Of a stretch of DNA of 64,000 nucleotides, positions 46,337 to 57,194 are shown in pieces. The notes below the pieces were generated by a model. The model ran no database searches and was not told where the DNA came from. It worked only from the letters and a program-made list of their open reading frames with translations. The stretch spans positions 109,035,222 to 109,099,221 of the forward strand of contig NC_059075.1 in NCBI RefSeq assembly GCF_020497125.1. The letters are read 5' to 3'. Numbering within the stretch: the first letter of the stretch is position 1; each line of letters starts with the position of its first letter. A program made the translations under genes and the position numbers. The stretch comes from Mauremys mutica. Lineage: Eukaryota > Chordata > Testudines > Geoemydidae.

Positions 46337-46553
46337 AAAAGACGGTTACTCACCGTAGTAACTGTTGTTCTTCGAGATGTGTTGCTCCTATCCATTCCAG
46401 TTAGGTGTGCACGCCGTGCGTGCACGGCTCTTCGGAACATTTTTACCCTAGCAACTCCGGCGGGCCGGCTGGGCGCCCCCTGGAGTGGCGCCGCCATGGC
46501 GCTGGATATATACCCCAGCCGGCCCGTCCGCTCCTCAGTTCCTTCTTGCCGGC
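46337..46553. repeat. DIRS inverted terminal repeat (3' side of element)
   Basis: Starts AAAAGACGGTTACTCACCGT and continues GTTCTTCGAGATGTGTTGCT, then shares CTCTTCGGAACATTTTTACC through CTCCTCAGTTCCTTCTTGCC with the complement of 52310-52460. The outermost 60 bases are not in the other arm but are complemented in the internal region. Confidence 0.88.
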
Positions 46554-46586
46554 TACTCCGACAGTGGGGAAGGAGGGTGGGTCTGG

Positions 46587-46690
46587 AATGGATAGGAGCA
46601 ACACATCTCGAAGAACAACAGTTACTACGGTGAGTAACCGTCTTTTCTTCTTCGAGTGATTGCTCCTATGCATTCCAGTTAGGTGATTCC
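46587..46690. repeat. DIRS internal complementary region
   Basis: The first part, TGGAATGGATAGGAGCAACA to GTGAGTAACCGTC, is the complement of the left terminus (46341-46400). The second part, CTTCTTCGAGTGATTGCTCC to CATTCCAGTTAGGTG, is the complement of the right terminus (52458-52491). The two are fused head to tail, exactly as expected for the template that joins both ends into a circle during DIRS replication. Confidence 0.9.
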
Positions 46691-46700
46691 CAAGCCTTAC

Positions 46701-47850
46701 CTAGGCAGTGGGGTCGGAGTGAGACGTGGCAGAGTGTAAGACTGCTGAGCCGAAGGCTGCATCGTCTCGAGATTGTTGCACCAACGCATCGTGGGAAGCG
46801 AAGGTGTGGACAGAAGACCAGGTGGCCGCTCTACAGATGTCCTGGATGGGGACATGGGCCAGGAAGGCGGCAGACGAGGCTTGCGCTCTCGTCGAGTGAG
46901 CGGTGAGGCGGCATGCAGGCACGCGAGCAAGCTCGTAGCATGTCCGGATACATGCCATCACCCAGGAGGAAATCCTTTGAGAGGAGACCGGCTCGCCTTT
47001 CATGCGATCAGCAACCCCTGCAAACAGCTGGGTCGAATGCCGGAAGGGCTTCGTCCACTCGATATAAAAAGCGAGAGCCCTGCGGACGTCCAGGGTATGA
47101 AGCTGTTGCTCCCGAGGGGAGGCGTGCGGCTTCGGGAAGAAGACCGGAAGGAAGATCTCCTGGTTGAGGTGGAAGGCCGACACCACCTTAGGGAGGAAGG
47201 CCGGGTGTGGTCGAAGCTGCACCTTGTCTGCGTGGAAGACAGTATACGGCGGACCAACCGTGAGGGCACGGAGCTCGGACACCCGTCTTGCCGACGTAAT
47301 TGCGACTGGGAAGGCTGTCTTCCAGGAGAGGTAGAGCAGAGAGCACATGGCCAGAGGCTCGAAGGGCGGACCCATAAGCTTGGCCAGCACGAGATTTAAA
47401 TCCCAGGTCGGGGTAGAACGCCGCACCGGCGGGTACAAGCGGTCCAGGCCTTTAAGGAAGTGGGAAACCATCTGGTTGGAGAAGATGGTCCGACCTCCCA
47501 TGGGTGGACGAAAGGCGGACACTGCTGCCAGGTGCACCTTCAAGGAGGAGACCGCAAGACCTTGCTCCTTAAGGTACCAGAGGTAGTCCAGGATGGTAGG
47601 GACAGGGACTATGAAGGGACTGAGGCCTCGTTGATCACACCAGAGCGCGAAACGCTTCCATTTCGCAAAGTAGGTGGAGCGAGTGGAAGGCTTTCTGCTC
47701 TCTAGCAGGACTTGCTGCACTGCCGCCGAACAGTCCCTCTCTGCGTGGGTCAGCCACGCAGGTACCAAGCTGTAAGATGGAGGGACTGTAGGTCCGGGTG
47801 GCGGAGTCTGCCGAAGTCCTGCGTGATGAGGTCCGGCCATAATGGAAGGG
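46701..47850 (-). CDS. DIRS tyrosine recombinase (ORF3)
   Basis: The frame is open from 48839 to 46701, but the part before about 47800 is the RT-RNase H DNA read in another frame. The recombinase proper starts near AERDCSAAVQQVLLESRKPS and runs through STYFAKWKRFALWCDQRGLS (N-terminal core-binding domain) to the catalytic domain. The first Arg is in SARRVSELRALTV, and H-x-x-R is HSTR. The element then ends with ATWSSVHTFASHDALVQQ. The nucleophile Tyr would be expected in the HTFASH-[Y] context; here Asp is read (codon GAT, near 46776). This enzyme would insert the circular DIRS DNA. No start codon can be chosen safely. Confidence 0.83.
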
Positions 47851-49600
47851 GAATGGGATCCCGAACGGAGAGCTCGAGCAGCAGGGTGTACCAATGCTGC
47901 CTCGGCCAGGCCGGAGCGACGAGTATGACGTGGGCCCTGTCCCTCCGAAGCTTCAGTAGCACACGGTGTATGAGAGGGAACGGAGGGAAGGCGTAGAGGA
48001 GGTGATCCGTCCATGAGTAAAGGAATGCATCCGACAGGGAGCCCGGAGAGCGACCCTGGTAGGAGCAGAACTGGTAGCACTTCCTGTTCCCCTTGGAGGC
48101 GAATAGGTCTACCTGGGGAAATCCCCACCTTTGGAAAATTGTGTGTACCACATCTGGACGAAGGGACCACTCGTGGGCAAGGAACGACCTGCTGAGATGG
48201 TCGGCCAGCATGTTCTGCACTCCTGGAAGAAATGATGCTTCCAGGTGAATGGAGTGGGTCCCGCAGAAGTCCCACAGGAGCATCGCTTCCGTGCAGAGGA
48301 GGGAGGAGCGGGCTCCGCCCTGCTTGTTCACGTAGAACATTGCCGTCGTGTTGTCCATGAAGACTGCCACGCAGCGGCCTTGCAGACGGGCGCGGAAGGT
48401 GTGACACGCCAGGCGGATTGCTCGCAGCTCCCGGACGTTGATGTGGAGAGCGAGCTCTTGGGGTGACCAGAGACCCTGGGTGTGAAGGTCGCCCATGTGA
48501 GCCCCCCATCCCAACGCCGAGGCATCCGTGGTCAGGGTGACGGATGGGCGAGGAGGGCGGAACGGGACTCCTGCACACACGACCTCTGGGTTCAGCCACC
48601 AGCTGAGCGAAGCGAGTGTCGGTTTTGTGACGGTGACTACCATGTCTATCGAGTCGCGGTGCGGGTGGTATACCGACGCCAGTCAAAATTGAAAAGGGCG
48701 AAGGCGGAGCCTCGCGTACGCGGTGACGAACGTACAGGACGCCATGTGGCCCAGGAGGCGCAGGCAGGACCGAACCATTGTCGTGGGAAAGGTGAGAAGG
48801 TCCTGGATTATGGAGACCATCGTCTGGTGCCGAGAGCAAGGGAGGCAGGCCCTGGCCAAACTGGAGTCGAGGACCGCTCCGATGAACTCCACCCGCTGCG
48901 ATGGAGCTAGAGTGGACTTCTCGGCATTGATGAGAAGGCCGAGGGACCGAAACAGGGATAATATCTCTGACATCTGGTCCTTTACCAGCTGTCGGGATGT
49001 CCCGCGAACCAGCCAGTCATCGAGATACGGGTATACATGTATGCGACAACGGCGGAGGGCTGCGGCAACCACTGCCATGCACTTGGTAAAGACCCTCGGC
49101 GTGGTGGACAGGCCGAATGGCAGCACTGCAAACTGGTAGTGTGCGTTGTTGACTACGAACCGCAGGTAGCGTCGATGGGGAGGGTAAATCGTGATATGGA
49201 AGTACGCGTCCTTCATATCGAGGGCAGCAAACCAGTCTCCCGGATCCAGGGAGGGAATGATGGTCCCCAGGGTGACCATGCGAAACTTGAGCTTGAGCAG
49301 GTACGCATTGAGCTCCCGGAGGTCCAATATGGGTCGGAGACCTCCTTTCGCCTTAGGGATGAGAAAATATCGGGAATAGAATCCCCTGCCCCGCATGTCA
49401 TGAGGCACCTCCTCTATGGCACCCAAGCTCAACAGAGTCTCGACCTCTTGTAGGAGGAATTGCTCGTGAGAGGGGTCCCTGAAGAGGGACAGGGAAGGCG
49501 GGTGGGAAGGAGGGGGCGAAACAAATTGAAGGCGGTAACCAGACTGGATTGTACGAAGCACCCAGCTGTCCGTTGTTATTTGGGACCACGCCGGAAGAAA
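47750..49600 (-). pseudogene. DIRS reverse transcriptase-RNase H (one in-frame stop)
   Basis: Conserved start of the RT around EEVPHDMRGRGFYSRYFLIP, then KGGLRPILDLRELNAYLLK, LDMKDAYFHI and VYPYLDDWLVRG (the YxDD active site), ending LGHMASCTF. RNase H follows with LTTDASALGWGAHMG, NVRELRAIRL, VFMDNTTAMFYVN and ADHLSR, giving D-E-D-D. After RNase H is a conserved tail (PQVDLFASKGNRKCYQFCSY, HVILVAPAWPRQHWYTLL) in the place where DIRS elements carry a methyltransferase-like segment. A single TGA at 48683-48685 splits the frame between RT and RNase H. Upstream it overlaps the Gag end. Confidence 0.87.
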
Positions 49601-49673
49601 GTGGGAAAGGCGGTTGTAAAATAAACGGGAAGGATCCGGTACAGAGACTGATGGGCCGTCCTCGGGCGTCCCA

Positions 49674-52131
49674 TCAAAAGGCCTGTTTGGGCCCTTGAGG
49701 GGCCTTGGAAGGCGCCTGGGTCTGGTTGCGCCTGTTGCCCGACGGTCTACGGCAATTCAGTCCGGGTCGCCGGCTATTATAGGGTCGCGACCTGGGCTGA
49801 TTAAAGGGCCGGTAGGATTGCTGTCGGAATGACCTTCGCTGGGTAGCCGGTGTGTGCATACCCAGAGTGCGAATGGCAATTCGACCGTCCTTTAGGGTCT
49901 GAATTCTGGAATCCGTCTTTTCCGAAAACAGACCCTGAGTGTCGAAGTGGAGGTCCTGTAAAGTATACTGCACCTCTGGTGGCAGGGTGGAGGACTGCAG
50001 CCAGGAGATGCGCCTCATGGTCACTCCTGAGGCCAAGGTTCTGGCACCCGAGTCCGCCGAGTCCAGAGCTGCCTGGATGGAGGACCTGGGGATTTCTTGC
50101 CCTCTTCCAGGAGGGCCGAGAATTCCTGGCGTGAGGCTGACGGTATCAGCTCTGACAATTTCGCCAGGGACACCATGATGTCGAAGGTGTATCGGGCGAG
50201 GAGGGCCATCTGGTTGGCGATCCGGAGCTGGAGACCCGCTGCTGAGTAGACCTTTCGGCCCAACAGATCCATGCGCCTAGCTTCCTTTGATTTCGGCGCT
50301 GGAGCTGGCTGGCCATGTCTCTCCCTGTCATTGACCGACTGGACCACGAGCGAGTCTGGTGCAGGATGGGTATACAAGTACTCGTACCCCGTGGGAGGAA
50401 CAGAGTACTTCCTTTCTACCCCACGGGCGGTGGGAGGGACGGACACTGGTGACTGCCAGATGGTAGTGGCGTTCTTTTGAATGGTGCGTATGAATGGTAA
50501 GGCCACACGCACTGGGGCCTCAGTCCCAATTACATTAGTCACCGGGTCCTCATCCTCCACGACCTCCGCCACGGGGAGGTCGATAGCCTTTGCCACTCGG
50601 CGAAGAAGGTCTTGGTGGGCCTGCAAGTCAATAGGCGGAGGGTCCGCCATAGATGCTCCCGCCACCACCTCATCTGGTGAGGATGACGAGGATCGACCCC
50701 TTGGACCACAACCTCCGAAGGTGGTTCCTCCATGGGGTGGGCAGCTGTCTCAGAGCGCGGATGGTCCGCAGGACCAGGAGGTGACTGGGCTTCACCTGGT
50801 GGTGATGGGGGCGGCCTGCTTACTGTGGCCTCCGGCACCCTGTGTTCAGAGGCTGGGGTCCGCGGGGGGCCAGGGAGCCCGTGAGCTTCGTACTGGGCCC
50901 AGGGGACCCAAAAGCCCCACTGCTGCGCACCGTGGACTTGTCCCTGCGGGGCAGTTTGAAGATGGCTATAGCTGTCTGCCCGCGAAGCGACCGAAGAGTG
51001 ACGAGACGGCCACGGAGGAGCGGAGGCACTCACGGACTGCGCCGTCGATGCTGGCAATCCGTCCCCGTATGGTGCCGAGGATCGGTGCCGGTCGTCACGG
51101 TGCCGAGACAGAGAGCGGGACCATCGACTACCGCGGTGCCGGGATCTCGACCGGTGCCGGGAGCTCGACCAGGATCTCGACCGCCGGTGCCGGGAGCGGC
51201 TTCGGGAGTCACGGTGCCGGGAACGGTGCCTGGAATCGGACTTCCTGCGGTGCTGACGGGCTGGCGACCGGGACCGGGAGAGTCTCCGGGAGTGTGACCG
51301 GTACCGCGATGTTGAGCGGTACCAGGACTGCGACCGGCGCTGAGAGGGCGAACGGTACCGCGATGGTGAGCGGTGCCGAGACCTGGAGCGGCGTGACGGT
51401 GACCGTCTTCGGGACCGGGATCGAGACCGAGACCTGGAGCGCCGTCTATCCCGTCCGTCAGGGGAAGGAGGCCGTATCATAGCCGGCTTACCCGCTGACT
51501 TAACAGCCCGCACCGGCGGTGCCGGGGGCCGGAGGCTCGGTGCCTCTGTGAGCTCGATGAGCTCTCTCGCCGTCGAGAACGTCTCGGGCGTGGACGGGAG
51601 CTGTAGCTCGACCGCGGTTGGCACCGGGGAGCATGGTGGTACCGGACTCAACGGCCCTTGCGGCGCCGGAGTCAATGGTACCGTGCACGATTTGTGCACC
51701 GCCACAGCCGGTACCGGAGGCGTCGGTGGTGGCTGGGCTAAAGGTCCCGGAGGATGTGGTTTCGAGGTTGTCTTCACCGGCTTACATTTCCTCGTTGGGG
51801 AGAGGGAACGGTGCCGGGTCGCCGGTGCCGGTTGCAGAGGTCGAGGAGCCTCGGTGCCGGAGCGGCTCGGGGCCGCCGGTGCGCTGCGCACCGATGACGA
51901 CTTCGGCGCTGCCGGGGTCGGTGCGGGAGGCTGGAGCGTTGCCTCCATAAGGAGCTGCTTTAAACGACTGTCCCACTCCTTTCTTGTTCTAGGCTTAAAG
52001 GCCGTGCAGATAGGGCACTTATCTGGACGATGGGTTTCCCTGAGGCAGCGCAGGCAGGAGTCGTGCGGGTCCCCGACAGGCATGTGCCGCTGGCAATTCG
52101 CACAGGGCTTAAACCCCGGTGCCTTGGGCAT
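49674..52131 (-). pseudogene. DIRS Gag-like ORF1 with Cys/His cluster and Arg/Ser domain (two frameshifts)
   Basis: Starts at ATG 52131 with MPKAPGFKPCANCQRH. A cluster CANC-x11-HDSCLRC-x7-KCPIC suggests a zinc-binding module near residues 10-45. A Pro-rich linker follows. At roughly residues 225-355 there is a long Arg/Ser region (SRSRSRSRSRRRSPSRRSRS and on). The frame then shifts near 50697-50700 (a C4 run on +), continuing as DEVVAGASMADPPPIDLQAH and VALPFIRTIQKNATTIWQSP. It shifts again near 50093-50098, continuing SGVTMRRISWLQSSTLPPEV to the stop at 49674. The middle and end are the usual conserved DIRS ORF1 region. Both shifts look like single-base losses. Confidence 0.82.
51030..51930. 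repeat. Recurrent CGGTGCCG/CGGTACCG octamer field in DIRS ORF1
   Basis: More than 20 copies of GGTGCC or GGTACC in CG context (for example ACCGGTGCCGGGAGC, CACGGTGCCGGG, AACGGTACCGCG). They lie both in the Arg/Ser-coding stretch and in the Pro-rich stretch, read in different codon phases. Confidence 0.7.
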
Positions 52132-52309
52132 GAGCCCGCACCGGTAGCGGAAGAAGAGGGGTAAACCCCCCTTATTCCCTTATCTTATACTATAACTAAC
52201 TAAACTAACAACTAAGTAAACTAAACAACTATTTACACTCAAGAGAAGAGAAACGCTAGGGCTGTGGAGGAAAGAGAGCACTCCACTGTTCCAACTGGCC
52301 GTCACGGGC

Positions 52310-52493
52310 GGTAAGAAGGAACTGAGGAGCGGACGGGCCGGCTGGGGTATATATCCAGCGCCATGGCGGCGCCACTCCAGGGGGCGCCCAGCCGGCCCGC
52401 CGGAGTTGCTAGGGTAAAAATGTTCCGAAGAGCCGTGCACGCACGGCGCGCACACCTAACTGGAATGCATAGGAGCAATCACTCGAAGAAGAA
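52310..52493. repeat. DIRS inverted terminal repeat (5' side of element)
   Basis: From GTAAGAAGGAACTGAGGAGC through AGTTGCTAGGGTAAAAATGT to GGAGCAATCACTCGAAGAAG. Complement of 46380-46553 with few mismatches; the outermost end differs from the other arm. Confidence 0.88.
52348..52354 (-). promoter_or_regulatory. TATA-like box in DIRS terminal repeat (candidate)
   Basis: TATATAT within the 5' terminal repeat, about 215 bases before the Gag start on the - strand. The same stretch exists in the other arm. A promoter role is inferred from position only. Confidence 0.3.
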
Positions 52494-52569
52494 GAGCAAT
52501 ATCCTTCTCAACCCTACCAAGGGAGACCCCCCCTCCTCTGCATTCCCTGAGGCTTCAGAGGGGTTAATT

Positions 52570-52711
52570 CAGTGGTTCTCAAACGTTTATACTGGTGACC
52601 CCTTTCACATAGCAAACCTATGCGACATCCCCCCCCCCTTATACATTAAAAACACTTTTATTTAACACTATTATAAATGCTGGAGGCAAAGCGGGGTTTG
52701 AGGTGGAGGCT
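52570..52711. mobile_element. Truncated hAT-like element (family of 43682)
   Basis: Starts CAGTGGTTCTCAAACGTTTA and includes GGTGACCCCTTTCACATAGC and TGGAGGCAAAGCGGGGTTTG, matching the reverse complement of 43682-43904. The far end is lost. Confidence 0.72.
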
Positions 52712-52869
52712 GTGTCCATTCACATGCATGTGCTATTTTGAGCATTTCAGTTTTCACAACATAGGCTCATCCCAGATTCTGGAACAAGCTCAAATGCTCA
52801 GTTCCTGGAGTATGTACATAAGCTATTCTAAAGACAAACCCACAGGAACCGTTTCCAGTTTGTGAGGGA

Positions 52870-53130
52870 CCCCATGGAGCCAGTCTCTAGGAAACAGATA
52901 AATGCATGGTGGTTAAATCCATTAAATGGCTATTAGCCAGGATGGGTAAGGAATGGTGTCCCTAGTCTCTGTTTGTCAGAGGGTAGAGATGGATGGCAGG
53001 AGAGAGATCACTTGATCATTACCTGTTAGGTTCACTCCCTCTGGGGCACCTGGCATTGGCCATTGTCAGTAGACAGGATACTGGGCAGGATGGCCTTTGG
53101 TTTGACCCAGTATGGCTGTTCTTATATTCT
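52870..53130 (+). mobile_element. CR1 3' tail
   Basis: TTAAATGGCTATTAGCCAGG, GATGGCAGGAGAGAGATCAC, GTTAGGTTCACTCCCTCTGG and TTTGACCCAGTATGGCTGTT match the tail of the CR1 copy at 57.2-57.9 kb. Only the 3' end is present. Confidence 0.8.
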
Positions 53131-53633
53131 AAGCTAAATGAACCCAAAGTTATGGAGACAGATATGAGTCAAGGAAGCCAGCAGAGTATCAGAAACCTGG
53201 AAAAATCTCTGACTGGATGGGCTCAGGCATCTGGTCACAAGCTGAGGTGGTTCAAAAATTTTGGATTTTTTTTAAGCATAATTTTTTTATTGTTTCTTTA
53301 AACAATCAAACACAGCAAGCAGCAAATATTTGGCCACACACTTCTGAAACCCCAAACCATGTTCAGGTTTTGGCAGACTAATTTCAGCTTTTCAATTAAA
53401 AAAAAAAACACAACAAATTTTGAAGGAAAGCAGACATTGTCCATGATTTTTTTCTGCTTTTTAAATCCCCTAGTTTTCAATCCAGAAAAAGTTTTGATGG
53501 AAAATATTTGTCCAACCCTTTTAATGAGCGTTAGTGCCTTTTAGCACTAGCTGATGCTGAGAACCAGAGATACCTTGTAAAGAAGTTTTCTCAAAACTGG
53601 GTTTGTGCTGAGATGCGGAAGGTTTATTTTTCC
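53131..53633. other. Intergenic, nothing recognised
   Basis: T- and A-rich stretch with weak inverted character (AAATTTTGGA, TTTTGATGGAAAATATTTGT). No family recognised. Confidence 0.4.
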
Positions 53634-53794
53634 CAGGGCCGCCTGTGGCGGGGGAGCAAGTGGGGCAATTTGCGCCAGGCCCCGCAGGGGCCCCCACGAG
53701 AATATAGTATTGTATAGTACTGCAATTTTTTTTTATGGAAGGGGCCCCCAAAATTGCTTTGCCCCAGGCCCCCTGAATCCTCTGGGTGGCCCTG
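53634..53794. mobile_element. hAT-like MITE, CAGGGCCGCC family
   Basis: Ends CAGGGCCGCCTGTGGCGG and CCTCTGGGTGGCCCTG, with GTGGGGCAATTTGCGCCAGG inside; the same family as the left part of 45395-46136. No matching 8-bp flank. Confidence 0.65.
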
Positions 53795-53984
53795 GGGAGA
53801 ACACTGTCCCAAGGTCCTTCTCGCTTCCATAAGGGACACTCAACCACTTATACTGCCTGAAGTGGAGCTAATGAGATCCACCTGCTCTGGCGGCCAGGGT
53901 GTGTATGCAGAATGGCTCTATATTTCCTCCCAGGGCTCTGGTCAACACTGGGTGGGAATTGATCTAAGTTATGCAACTTCAGGT

Positions 53985-54235
53985 ACATGAATAACAGAGC
54001 TGAAGTTGATGTACTTAGAGCTACTCACCGGGGTGTCTTCACTGCGGTGAGTCGACTGCTGACGCTCCCCTGTCGACTCCGCCTGTGCCGCTCGGCTTGG
54101 TGGCATTCAGGAGTTTATGGGAAGGTGCTCAGGGATCGATTTATCATGTCTAGACTAGATGCGATAAATCGAGCCCCACTGGATCGATCGCTGCCTGCCG
54201 ATCCGGCGGGTAGTATAGCCATACCCACAAGCAGA
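53985..54235. mobile_element. MITE fragment
   Basis: Contains CACCGGGGTGTCTTCACTGC, CGATTTATCATGTCTAGACT, GATCGATCGCTGCCTGCCGA and GTATAGCCATACCC, a mix of words close to the MITE at 18523 and to the Harbinger ends. The ORF covering it is not a gene. The left boundary is uncertain. Confidence 0.5.
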
Positions 54236-54949
54236 TAGTTGGTCACAGCCCTTTTCTCCTCTCCCACTCTGTTCTCCTGTTGGTTCCTCTCTCTGTGTTA
54301 AATGGTTTGTACACTGCAAGCCTATAGGTTAAAATGCCTCACACATGATCTACAACAAGCATAAATAAAAACACACCAGCTTTGCTGTTCTGTATGGTGC
54401 ACTATGGAGAGGTGGAGTATCAATTGCTTTTGCTTTTTTCCGGATCAATGAAGCTCTAGCTCAGTGATTCCCTGTCTGAAATGCCCTGGCATGTACAATG
54501 GTAGTGATGTCAGACCTGTTTTGCATCTGGATGTGTAAATTAAGTAGTTTAATATAGTGAATGGTTTGGGGATTTAAAAAATAATCTAGAGTTTTCTTTT
54601 CTATAGGATTGCAATGCAAGGAAATGCAAAACTGCCTGGCCATGCAATGTGCTACAAACAACACTGACTGCACGTGGGTCTTCTCCCGCTACAGGTTTCA
54701 CAGTAGTGTAGCTCTGGAGTTGCACCTGATTTACACCAGCGTGAGAGAGAATGTCCAGTATGGTATCTGAGCATCATAGTGGGAGTAACCGCACCAGAGG
54801 AATGCCTGATGAGGTGTCTCATGAGGGGGGAGCTGGAGCCGGCCACATCAGCGACCCCCAAGAAAACACTGCTAAGTTTTAAAGTAAATTATAGGTGGGA
54901 TGTTCTGAACCTGTTCTTCCTTTCTCTGACACTGGTGTGACTCAGGGGT
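54236..54949. other. Intergenic, nothing recognised
   Basis: No exon or family repeat recognised. Confidence 0.4.
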
Positions 54950-55155
54950 AGTAGTAGTAATTACCTAGCTTTCATACTGTGCTTTTTATCAGCAGATCTC
55001 AAAGTGCTTTACAAAAGAAACACAGTATCATTAGCCCCATTCTACAGAGGGAGAAACTGAGGAACAGAGAGGTGGAAGCCACCCACAAGGCCCAGACTAG
55101 AACCTTGGTCTCCTGAGTGGTAGGCTAGTGCTTTAGCCACTCTGCCATGCTTAAT
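54950..55155 (-). repeat. MIR-like SINE with 3' extension
   Basis: TCAGCAGATCTCAAAGTGCT, TATCATTAGCCCCATTCTAC, GGGAGAAACTGAGGAACAGA and TTGGTCTCCTGAGTGGTAGG follow the order of a reverse-complemented MIR/CORE-SINE. Confidence 0.65.
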
Positions 55156-55184
55156 CAGTAGTGTGCAGGGACAGCATGGCCAGT

Positions 55185-55460
55185 GAGTAGGGCAGACAGG
55201 AGTCCTGGACTGGTTCTATTCCCAGCTCTGCCATTGACCAGCAGTGTGAAGCTGGGCAAGTCACTTCACCTCTCTATGCCTCTGATTTTGGCTCCAAAGT
55301 GCCCAAAGCCCATTTACAAATAAGAATTAGGCTCCTAAATCCATTAGGCATCACAACACTGAGTGCAGCAATGCCTAAATACCTTTAAAAATCTGGCCCT
55401 AAGCTCTGTGAGGGCAGGGACTGTTTATCATATATTTGAACAGAGTTGGGGCCTCTAAGC
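55185..55460 (+). repeat. MIR-like SINE
   Basis: CTATTCCCAGCTCTGCCATT, GAAGCTGGGCAAGTCACTTC and TCTCTATGCCTCTGATTTTG, with an extension AAGCTCTGTGAGGGCAGGGA further right. + orientation, adjacent to and inverted relative to the copy at 54950. Confidence 0.62.
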
Positions 55461-57194
55461 TTTACCATAATTCAGACAGTCAACAGAGCTACACCTCTGT
55501 GAGATTTAAATCAAGCCATTCTAACGCTGGCATGTTACTCAATGCTGTTTGCAGAACCTCTCTGAATTCTTCAAAATAAATCTTTGAATCGCACTTTGCC
55601 AATGCTTCACAGTCACCAAAAGAGGTGTTTCAAAGCCCACTACCTCAGACACATGGAAGGAATATGCTTTATACAGAAAATGGAACCCAATTCTATAGGA
55701 CGCTTTGCTGCATGTGACCTGGCCCAATGTTGGACTAGCAGGTCAGTAAATGAAAGGACTTCCCACACCTGCAGTGGGGGTTTAAGTTTCCCTATAACCC
55801 TGCTTTCCTTTTCTTTCTCTGTTTGTGCTGCAGTGCTACTGCCTCCTAATCTCACATGCAAAAATGCGAGGGATGCTCAGCAGTGAGGATGTGTGACTCC
55901 TACAGCCAGACTGACTGGGATATAAAAAGGAGAGTGAAAAGTTGGGGCACAAGGAAATGTGTTTCCCGTATTCTCCCCAGAAGCTGTACCGATAAGTAAT
56001 CCCCACTGCTGAGGAAGAGGGCCCCTTAGACCAAACGAGGCTGACACTATAGTTCTGTCTGCAAATGAGCTCCTTCCTCTGCTACCACTGCTGACGAGAG
56101 CTTGTGTCTTCCCTGCCCTTGAAACTGCATTATCTGCTTTGGCTGGGAGTGCGCGATAATAGCTCCTGACAGTGGCAAGAGTTGCTCTGAGCCGGTGGAA
56201 CAGGAAATCCCATTTCTCAAGCCCTTCAAAGCCTGCCAGGCACGACTCAGCGCAGTGGGCGTTCAGTGAGATGGTGGTGCTAAAAATAACCCACACAATA
56301 AGGTGCGCATTAGGAAGAAGAAAAGGACTTACCCTTGGTGTGGGTTCCCCCTCACTGATGGCCTCAAGTGTCCCCAGACAGTGCAGCTGCTCGGTTTTGT
56401 TCTCTGAATTAAAACTAGAACCGCAGCAGTGGAGGGTTTTTTTTTAAAAAATGAAATAGGAAGATTAACGGGTGCAGCCAGAGGCTGAGATATTTTCCAA
56501 TTTTTAAATACAATCTTTTTTTACTTGCCGTTTTCTATAATAAGCACTTGGAAGTGAAATCTGCTTCCCTATCATTATGAATTCATCAGCACATATTAGT
56601 GTTGGGCTTCAGTGGAGTACAGCGTTGCTGACACAGCTACTGGGCCCAATCCTGCCTGCTCACCATGCACGGCAATCCCAGCAGGTTTGCTGCTCAGTTT
56701 GCAGAATCAACCCCAAGGTTTAACACCCCCCACAAAAAAAGGTCTATTGGGTCTGACCCCATTCCTACTTGAGTCCATGGGAGTCGAATTGGGTCCATAA
56801 TATATAAATTGCCAGAATTAGCAGTACCTGGCAGTCTTACACAAATTTTGCTGTTATTGTGAATATTGGCCTAGGGGTGCATGCTGATTCTTTGGACTGT
56901 TAAAGATAAATCCAGTACGTTGTATTGGATCAATTTCATTACAGCAAACCTGACTATGGAGGAAATTACCATGTTCACTTGCAAAACCTGGCCTGATGTG
57001 CATTCAAGTGAGCAACAACTGACTTCTTTTTCAACCCCAAATATTCCTGTGTCCCAATGAATGGTGAATACCAGACTATGATTGCTGCTTGACCAACTCA
57101 TTTGTTGAATGCACATTGCTTATTATATTGCGTACACAGTATGTATTTATGCCCTGGTTCAATTTCTAATGGTTTGAATGGTGTGCAGTAAATA
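55461..57194. other. Intergenic, nothing recognised
   Basis: Frames of up to 139 codons (55877-56296, -) have no recognisable domain. No repeat family identified. Confidence 0.4.

Larger units (their letters stand above)
46337..52493 (-). mobile_element. DIRS-type tyrosine-recombinase retrotransposon, near full length
   Basis: About 6.2 kb read on the - strand. In order: terminal repeat (52493-52310), Gag-like ORF (52131-49674), RT-RNase H (about 49600-47750), tyrosine recombinase (to 46701), internal complementary region (about 46690-46587) and the other terminal repeat (46553-46337). The terminal repeats are inverted (GGGGTATATATCCAGCGCCA versus its complement), and there are no long direct repeats and no target duplication. 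This layout is specific to DIRS elements. Coding is damaged by one stop and two single-base indels. Confidence 0.93.

Noticed and set aside
46773..49453. Several + strand frames of 80-208 codons
   Set aside because: Shadows of the - strand DIRS RT-RNase H and recombinase; their translations show no domain.
50481..51482. A 333-codon + strand frame rich in Gly, Thr and Ala
   Set aside because: Antisense shadow of the repetitive Arg/Ser-coding DIRS Gag; composition reflects the CGGTGCCG octamers.
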